From assembly GCF_026723865.1 (NCBI RefSeq), contig NZ_CP113529.1:3720001-3784000 (forward strand): a DNA stretch of 64,000 nt. The letters are read 5' to 3'. Made by a program: the position numbers and the translations under genes. A model generated the notes under the pieces. That model did no database searches and was not told the origin of the DNA. It saw nothing but the letters and a program-made list of their open reading frames with translations. Numbering within the stretch: the stretch's first letter is position 1; the number at the start of each line of letters is the position of its first letter. Positions 59,054-64,000 of the stretch are shown here, piece after piece. The DNA comes from Mycobacterium sp. Aquia_216 (GTDB lineage Bacteria > Actinomycetota > Actinomycetes > Mycobacteriales > Mycobacteriaceae).

Positions 59054-59113
59054 GACACCCTACCTAGACGTGCCCGCCGGTGCGGGCCTCCCGCGCTGCA
59101 CAGAAGCGTTGCG

Positions 59114-59728
59114 TCACAGCTGCGATTTGGGCGCTTGCACGCCCAGCAGGGGCAGAAAGATGGTGTCGACGATCTCCTCGATGGCCTCGTCGGGCAGCGG
59201 CCGCAGCGTCGTCAGGATTTCGTGACGCCACAGGTCGGCGGGTAGGCGTCCGATGCGCTCGGTGACGCGTCCGCGCTGGATCTCGCCGCGATCGACGGCG
59301 CGCTGGATCGCCTGCTCCATGGCGGTGTCGCGGCCGCCCCGGACGTAAGTGCTGAGGTCGGCCAGGCTGGTGCCGGTTTCCCGGTAGAGGCTGCCGAGCT
59401 GGATGAATACCTGTGCGGCCAACCCGATCCTGACCTTATTGGCCTGCTGCAGCAGGCCGATGACATCGCCACGCAGGCTGCCCGTGTCGGGGGCGACCAC
59501 CACATCCTTGCCCGCCGCGTAGGCCAATGTGGCCAGCACCAGCTCCTGCTTGCTGGACCAACGGCGATAGAGCACCGCACGGCTGGTGCCAGCCCGCGCG
59601 GCCGCGGCGTCGATGGTGAAGTCGTCGTAGCCGCGTTCGGTCAGCTCCTGCCACGCGGCGGCCAGCAGCGCCTCTTCCAATGCGCGCCCCCGCCGGCGCT
59701 GCGGCGCGACACTCCGGTTAAGAGACAT
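59114..59728 (-). CDS. TetR/AcrR-family transcriptional regulator
   Basis: The product is 204 residues from ATG 59728 with AGGAA five bases upstream; ORF extension further upstream would cover the operator region. The N-terminal HTH reads ALLAAAWQELTERGYDDFTI, DAAAARAGTSRAVLYRRWSS and KQELVLATLAY. The C-terminal ligand domain has LYRETGTSLADLSTYVRGGR and ELLADLWRHEILTT-like ADLWRHEILTTLRPLPD, typical of TetR proteins with the TetR_C_11-like domain. It is divergent from an FAD monooxygenase gene, with palindromes between them, the standard layout for a repressor and its target. Confidence 0.92.
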   Translation of the reverse strand: MSLNRSVAPQRRRGRALEEALLAAAWQELTERGYDDFTIDAAAARAGTSRAVLYRRWSSKQELVLATLAYAAGKDVVVAPDTGSLRGDVIGLLQQANKVRIGLAAQVFIQLGSLYRETGTSLADLSTYVRGGRDTAMEQAIQRAVDRGEIQRGRVTERIGRLPADLWRHEILTTLRPLPDEAIEEIVDTIFLPLLGVQAPKSQL

Positions 59729-59742
59729 TGCGTTTCCTAACA

Positions 59743-59775
59743 CTAAGGCTTAGCTTCGAGGATACAAATCGTATC
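59743..59775. promoter_or_regulatory. Two operator-like palindromes between TetR and monooxygenase genes
   Basis: CTAAGGCTTAG (59743-59753) is a perfect 5+1+5 palindrome, and GATACAAATCGTATC (59761-59775) has perfect 5-bp arms around 5 bases. Both lie in the 71-bp divergent gap, which is AT-rich. The TetR repressor probably binds here and controls both its own gene and the monooxygenase. The second gene's ribosome-binding site GGAAGGAG follows at 59784-59791. Confidence 0.65.
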
Positions 59776-59799
59776 TTAAAGTTGGAAGGAGCTAGTCCG

Positions 59800-60906
59800 A
59801 TGCGCATTCTCGTCTCCGGCGGCGGTGTCGCGGGCCTCAGCGTGGGGATCGACCTCGGTGCGGACGGCCACGACGTGACCATCGTCGAACGCGCCGACCA
59901 TCTGCGGGTCAACGGATCTCCCATCGACATTCGCGGTGACTCGATCGCCGTGGCCGACAAGATGGGTGTGCTGGGCGAGATCCGCGACCACCGCATCGAC
60001 ATGAGCGAACGCGTGCAGTTCATCGACGAACACGGCGCCGTGGTCGCCGAACTGCCCGAAGACTTCGGCGACTCCCCCGACGACATCGAGATACCCCGCG
60101 AAGACCTCACCACCATCCTGCACAACCACCTCGGGCCGTCGGTCGAGCTGCGGTTCGGCGAGTCCATCGCAGCAGTCGACGACGATGATCGCGGCGTCGA
60201 CGTCCGCTTCGCGTCCGGCGCGGCCGATCGCTATGACCTGCTCGTGGGAGCCGACGGGATGCATTCGGCCGTCCGGCGGCTCACCTTCGGGCCCGAGCAA
60301 CAGTTTCTTGCCCACCTCGGCTTCTACACCGCACTGGCCAACCTGCCCGATTACGTTCCATCCGGGCGTATCAACCCGATGTACAACTTCCCCGGTCACC
60401 TGGCCGGCATCGCCGCCTATGACGATAAAGCGTTGGCGGTCTTCTTGTTTCGGTCGTCCTGGATCGACTATGACTACCACGACCTCGCCGCGCAGAAGCG
60501 CATCCTCACTGACGCCTTCGCCGGCCACCACGAGTGGCGAATCCCCGAACTTCTCGACGCCGCGGTACAAGACCCGGAGCTCTACTTTGACTCGGTCAGC
60601 CAGATTCACATGCCCAGCTGGGACCGCGGCCGCATCGTCCTGGTCGGCGACGCCGCGCACTGCGCCTCCCCACTTTCCGGCCGCGGCACCGCCCTGGCCT
60701 TGACCGGCGCGTGGTTTCTCGCCCAAGCCCTCCGCGACCACCCCGGCGACATCACCGCGGCATTCGCACAATACGAGCGCGACCAGCGGCCCCACGTCGC
60801 CCGCTGCCAGGCAACCGCGGCACCCGGCGGTGACCGCCTGGTCCCGGCCACCCAGGAACAGATCGATGCGCGCAACCGCGGCTTCAGCCCGGCGGCCGCA
60901 GACTGA
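59800..60906 (+). CDS. FAD-dependent monooxygenase (PHBH/TetX-like)
   Basis: This 368-residue protein starts at ATG 59800 with GGAAGGAG 8 bases upstream. It is a class A flavoprotein monooxygenase: the dinucleotide-binding GGGVAGLSVGIDLGADGHDV, the EIPREDLTTIL Arg region, the DG fingerprint VGADGMHSAVRR, and the FAD ribityl motif GRIVLVGDAAHCASPLSGRG (GD motif). About 270-330 gives FAQYERDQRPHVARCQ. The family hydroxylates aromatic or polyketide substrates, including antibiotics such as tetracycline or rifampicin; the substrate here is unknown. Control by the divergent TetR protein suggests induction by its own substrate. A hairpin terminator follows the stop. Confidence 0.92.
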   Translation: MRILVSGGGVAGLSVGIDLGADGHDVTIVERADHLRVNGSPIDIRGDSIAVADKMGVLGEIRDHRIDMSERVQFIDEHGAVVAELPEDFGDSPDDIEIPREDLTTILHNHLGPSVELRFGESIAAVDDDDRGVDVRFASGAADRYDLLVGADGMHSAVRRLTFGPEQQFLAHLGFYTALANLPDYVPSGRINPMYNFPGHLAGIAAYDDKALAVFLFRSSWIDYDYHDLAAQKRILTDAFAGHHEWRIPELLDAAVQDPELYFDSVSQIHMPSWDRGRIVLVGDAAHCASPLSGRGTALALTGAWFLAQALRDHPGDITAAFAQYERDQRPHVARCQATAAPGGDRLVPATQEQIDARNRGFSPAAAD

Positions 60907-60944
60907 TCCAGTGACTCGTCCGACGGGTGTGCGCTCAGGGCGTT

Positions 60945-60978
60945 GAGTGTGCGGCGGTTTCGGCCTTACCGCACACTC
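60945..60978. terminator. Bidirectional terminator hairpin between monooxygenase and TauE-family genes
   Basis: GAGTGTGCGG (60945-60954) pairs perfectly with CCGCACACTC (60969-60978) around a 14-nt loop. It lies in the 82-bp gap between converging genes, 38 bp after the monooxygenase stop and 10 bp after the TauE stop, so it could serve both. Confidence 0.7.
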
Positions 60979-60988
60979 GGCAGCGGAG

Positions 60989-61717
60989 TTATCGCGAGCC
61001 CATCGCGACGAACATGCCCCCGGCGGCGGTCAACAGCACAATGTCGATCAACAGCGCATAGGTATGCGGGCGGACACGGCGCACGAGGCCGCGCGCGAGG
61101 AAGGGGCCGATCATCAGGGCCGCTCCGATCGCGAGCCCGCGGACCAGGACAGTGCCGCTCAGGGCGCCGAACTGACCGAAGGTCGCCAGCTTGCCCGAGT
61201 AGAGCACCAGCGAGCTGGCTGCTTCGGAGCCGAGGAAGGCTCCGCCGCTGAGGCCGTATCCGGTGAACATTGGAACGCTGAGCGGCCCGGTCGACAGAAT
61301 CAGGCCGGTGAGGAAGCCCACGACGGCACCCGCGATTGCCAGCTGCCACAGTCGCACCCGCCACTGCCGGGCCGCCACGATGCGGCGCACCGGCACCATA
61401 GTGAGGAAAAACACACCGAGCGTGCCGTCGACCAAGGTCTGCGAGATGGTCAGCAATGTGTGCGCGCCGAGCACCGCCGCGGGCGTGCCCGGCAGGGCGT
61501 AGGCGAGCACCGGCCGCCAACAAATCCGTCGCCACCAGGCCGCCACGCGGCCGACGTTGGCCATCACCGCCGCAATCCCCATGATGGGCACGGCAATTCG
61601 CGGCCCGTACATCGTCACCAGGATCGGCAGCAGCACCAGCGACGAGCCGGTGCCGACCAGGCCGCCGAGCGCCCCGGCGGCCAACGCGACGAGAAACAGG
61701 ACAACAAGAGCGAACAT
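60989..61717 (-). CDS. Sulfite exporter TauE/SafE family membrane protein
   Basis: The protein has 242 residues and about eight membrane helices. The N-terminal TauE/SafE motif FLVALAAGALGGLVGTGSSLVLL-type glycine helix is clear (GALGGLVGTGSSLVLLPIL), and the second repeat contains GFLTGLILSTGPLSVPMF and GSEAASSLVLYSGKLATFG. The family exports sulfite, sulfonates or related anions, or imports them; direction and substrate are not determinable here. It converges with the monooxygenase gene and precedes nothing else on its strand before murE. M. tuberculosis has different genes at this place. Confidence 0.88.
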   Translation of the reverse strand: MFALVVLFLVALAAGALGGLVGTGSSLVLLPILVTMYGPRIAVPIMGIAAVMANVGRVAAWWRRICWRPVLAYALPGTPAAVLGAHTLLTISQTLVDGTLGVFFLTMVPVRRIVAARQWRVRLWQLAIAGAVVGFLTGLILSTGPLSVPMFTGYGLSGGAFLGSEAASSLVLYSGKLATFGQFGALSGTVLVRGLAIGAALMIGPFLARGLVRRVRPHTYALLIDIVLLTAAGGMFVAMGSR

Positions 61718-61916
61718 GCGCGGACCTTCTCGACGACGCGCGGCGCGCCGCCGGAGATCCTCCAGGCTTTTGTCCGTTCAGATGACCGCACCCCACCCAG
61801 AGCTGCGGTGGCGTCGCTCGGACCAGTCACGTTCGCACGCCGGAACCCTAGACGCTATCGAGTCCGACGCTAGCACGCCCGCGAATCCGTGCCGTCCGCA
61901 CGAATTTTGGATCCGC

Positions 61917-63965
61917 TCAGGTCGCCTGAAGGAGCAGCGGCGGCCCCGGGTCGGGTGACAGCGGGACGTTCTCACGCTGCATCAGCCAGCCAGCGATGTT
62001 GTGGAACAGCGGGGCCGCGGAGTGGCCGGGCGTCCCGTCCGCGTTGCGCTCCGGATTGTCCATCATGATTCCGATCACGTAGCGCGGATTGTCGACGGTG
62101 GCCATTCCGGCGAAGGTGATCCAGTAGACGTTGTCGAAGTAGCAGCCGCAGTCCGGGTTGATCTGCTGAGCGGTACCGGTCTTGCCGGCCATCTGGTAGC
62201 CGGGCACCGCGGCCGCGGAACCGGTGCCCTGCTGGTAGCCCATCGGATCGTGTTGCACGACAGCGCGCAGCATTTGCCGCACGGTCTGCGCGGTCTGCGA
62301 TGAAACCACCCGAACACCCTCCGGGCGTGCTTCTTCGGTCCGGGTGCCGTCCGAGGCGACGGTGGCCTTGATGATTCGCGGTGGTATCCGCACCCCGTCA
62401 TTCGCGATCGTCTGGTACATGTCCGTCATTTGCAGCAGGGTCATCGAAAGACCTTGACCGATAGGCAAGTTGGAGAATGTGCTGCCCGACCATTGATCGA
62501 TGGGCGGCACCAGACCGGCACTCTCACCGGGCAGCCCGACGTTGGTGCGCTGCCCCAGCCCGAACTTACGGACCATGTCGTAAAAGCGTTCTGGGCCAAC
62601 GCGTTGGGCCAGCATCAGCGTTCCGACGTTGGACGACTTCCCGAACACGCCGGTGGTGGTGTAGGGCATCACGCCGTGGTCCCAGGCGTCATGGATGTTG
62701 ACACCGCCCATGTTGATGGAGCCCGGGACCTGGAGCACCTCGTCGGGGTTCGACAATCCGTATTCGATGACCGAGGACGCGGTCACGATCTTGTTCACCG
62801 AGCCGGGCTCGAACGGTGAGGACACCGACAGATTGCCCAGTTGCCGGTCGCCTTGCCTGCCGATGTCCTGGGACGGGTCGAACGTGTTGTCGTTGGCCAT
62901 GGCCAGCACTTCGCCGGTCTTGGCATCCAGCACGACGGCCGAAACATTGTGCGCCCCGGACAGATTCTTGGCCTGCTGGACCTGCTGCTGCACGTAGAAC
63001 TGGATGTCGTCGTCGATGGTCAGCTGCACCGTCGAACCATTGACCGCCTTGTGCCGGTTGCGGTAACTGCCGGGAATGACCACACCGTCGGAGCCGCGGT
63101 CATAGGTGAGCGAACCGTCGGTTCCCGACAGTACCGAGTCGAGACTGTCCTCGAGTCCGAGCAAACCGTGGCCGTCCCAGTCGATACCGCCGACGATGTT
63201 GGCCGCCAGCGATCCGCCCGGATATTGGCGCAGATCCTGTCGCTCCGAGCCGACCTCCGGGTACTTGTCCGAGATCGCGCTGGCGACGGCAGGGTCGACG
63301 GCCCGCGCCAAATAAGCGAAGTTGTCGTCTGTTTGCAGCTTCTTCAGCACGGTCGCGTAGTCCGGCTTGTTGTTCAGCCGAGCCGAAACTTCTTTCGCGA
63401 TGTCCCGCAGCCGGGCCTGCGGATCGGGAGCGGCCGGGTTCTTCTTCTTGGCATCTTCCAATTGCTGACGGACCTTCTTCGGCTGAAACGTCAGGGCGCG
63501 CGACTCGATGGTGAACGCCAGCTGTTGGTTGTTGCGGTCAACGATGCTGCCGCGGACGGCTTTTGAGACGTCGGTGACCTTGAGCTGGCCGGCGGCCTGG
63601 GCCCGCAGCTTCGGGGCGTTGGTCACCTGCAGGACGAACAACTGCGCCGCCGCCACCAGCATCAGCGCCAGGATGACCGCGTTGCCGGCTCGATGCCGGA
63701 AAACGAACGACGCCCCGCGCGGGCCCGCTTCGACCACCTGCCGGGTGCGCCGCTCGTTTGCCGAATGGCCCAGCGCCCCCTCGGGCCGCGTGGGCGATTT
63801 CTTCGCCTTACGGAATCCCTTGGGTTCCTGCGCGTCTCGGTCTTTCTGCGGCTTATCCGACTTCCGGGTGCGGCTCGGTTGCCGAACATCCCTGGCGTCC
63901 TGCGGTTTACGCGGACCCCGCGTCGGCCGTGGCCGACGTGTCCGGCCATCCTCGCCGCGGCTCAC
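61917..63965 (-). CDS. pbpB: Penicillin-binding protein PbpB (FtsI, class B PBP)
   Basis: PbpB is the septal transpeptidase that partners FtsW. The 682-residue protein starts at GTG 63965. The N-terminal ~85 residues are very basic and Pro-rich (RTRRPRPTRGPRKPQD). One membrane helix follows (AVILALMLVAAAQLFVLQV). The PBP dimerisation domain contains RGSIVDRNNQQLAFTIES, and the transpeptidase has the SxxK motif in PFEPGSVNKIVTAS, SSN in GKSSNVGTL, and KTGTAQ in MAGKTGTAQQ. The C-terminus ends LLLQAT. The length matches M. tuberculosis PbpB (679). All catalytic motifs are present. The remaining 35 bp to the window end hold no gene. Confidence 0.97.
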   Translation of the reverse strand: MSRGEDGRTRRPRPTRGPRKPQDARDVRQPSRTRKSDKPQKDRDAQEPKGFRKAKKSPTRPEGALGHSANERRTRQVVEAGPRGASFVFRHRAGNAVILALMLVAAAQLFVLQVTNAPKLRAQAAGQLKVTDVSKAVRGSIVDRNNQQLAFTIESRALTFQPKKVRQQLEDAKKKNPAAPDPQARLRDIAKEVSARLNNKPDYATVLKKLQTDDNFAYLARAVDPAVASAISDKYPEVGSERQDLRQYPGGSLAANIVGGIDWDGHGLLGLEDSLDSVLSGTDGSLTYDRGSDGVVIPGSYRNRHKAVNGSTVQLTIDDDIQFYVQQQVQQAKNLSGAHNVSAVVLDAKTGEVLAMANDNTFDPSQDIGRQGDRQLGNLSVSSPFEPGSVNKIVTASSVIEYGLSNPDEVLQVPGSINMGGVNIHDAWDHGVMPYTTTGVFGKSSNVGTLMLAQRVGPERFYDMVRKFGLGQRTNVGLPGESAGLVPPIDQWSGSTFSNLPIGQGLSMTLLQMTDMYQTIANDGVRIPPRIIKATVASDGTRTEEARPEGVRVVSSQTAQTVRQMLRAVVQHDPMGYQQGTGSAAAVPGYQMAGKTGTAQQINPDCGCYFDNVYWITFAGMATVDNPRYVIGIMMDNPERNADGTPGHSAAPLFHNIAGWLMQRENVPLSPDPGPPLLLQAT

Positions 63966-64000
63966 CGGACAGGCCCTGGTGGCACCGCACCGGGCGGCGC

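Overview
The window is chromosomal DNA of a nontuberculous Mycobacterium. It is GC-rich, uses many GTG/TTG starts and 4-bp stop/start overlaps, and carries a mycolate-actinobacterial gene set (an Mce operon, mshC, lppL, wag31, a mycobacterial pbpB). From about 9 kb onward the gene order follows the M. tuberculosis stretch Rv2124c to Rv2163c (metH, PAC2 protein, ansP1, SDR, mshC, cysQ, Rv2133c-Rv2135c, uppP, Rv2137c, lppL, pyrD, Rv2140c, dapE2, tRNA-Leu, Rv2143-like, Rv2144c, wag31, yggT, sepF, yggS, pgeF, ftsZ, ftsQ, murC, murG, ftsW, murD, mraY, murF, murE, pbpB). The PE/PGRS genes and toxin-antitoxin pair known there in M. tuberculosis are absent, and unrelated accessory genes are spliced in. 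Family and synteny statements are from memory; no search was run.

Region 1 (1-9.1 kb): the end of an Mce lipid-import operon (MceA C-terminus through MceF, then an Mce-associated membrane protein and an MPT64-like secreted protein), followed by a SAM-dependent methyltransferase. Region 2 (9.1-21.1 kb): metH of the E. coli architecture, a PAC2 protein, an asparagine-type permease, an SDR, mycothiol ligase mshC, cysQ, and the Rv2133c-Rv2135c block.

Region 3 (21.1-30.4 kb) is the most unusual part. The undecaprenyl-diphosphatase gene uppP is split. Its last 59 codons sit at 21088-21264 and its first 12 codons at 30337-30372, and about 9.07 kb of foreign DNA replaces the middle. That DNA encodes a cobalt-type nitrile hydratase (beta, alpha, activator), a divergent GlxA-type regulator, and an assimilatory nitrate-reduction set (molybdopterin nitrate reductase, NasB-like FAD/[2Fe-2S] electron donor, NarK transporter). 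At the right junction an IS256-family transposase relic is fused in frame to the uppP start.

Region 4 (30.4-36.2 kb): Rv2137c-like protein, lppL, a DUF5703 protein, pyrD, a small alpha/beta hydrolase, a PEBP protein, dapE2 and tRNA-Leu(GAG). Region 5 (36.2-41.7 kb): an accessory catabolic cluster next to the tRNA, with an internally deleted haloperoxidase, an isochorismatase-like hydrolase, an MBL-fold protein, LysR and TetR regulators and an Asp-nucleophile alpha/beta hydrolase. Two of these genes share an ~80-bp leader element.

Region 6 (41.7-64 kb): a phosphoribosyltransferase and the division/cell-wall (dcw) cluster on the minus strand, from pbpB to wag31. A TetR / FAD-monooxygenase / TauE-family insertion separates pbpB from murE.
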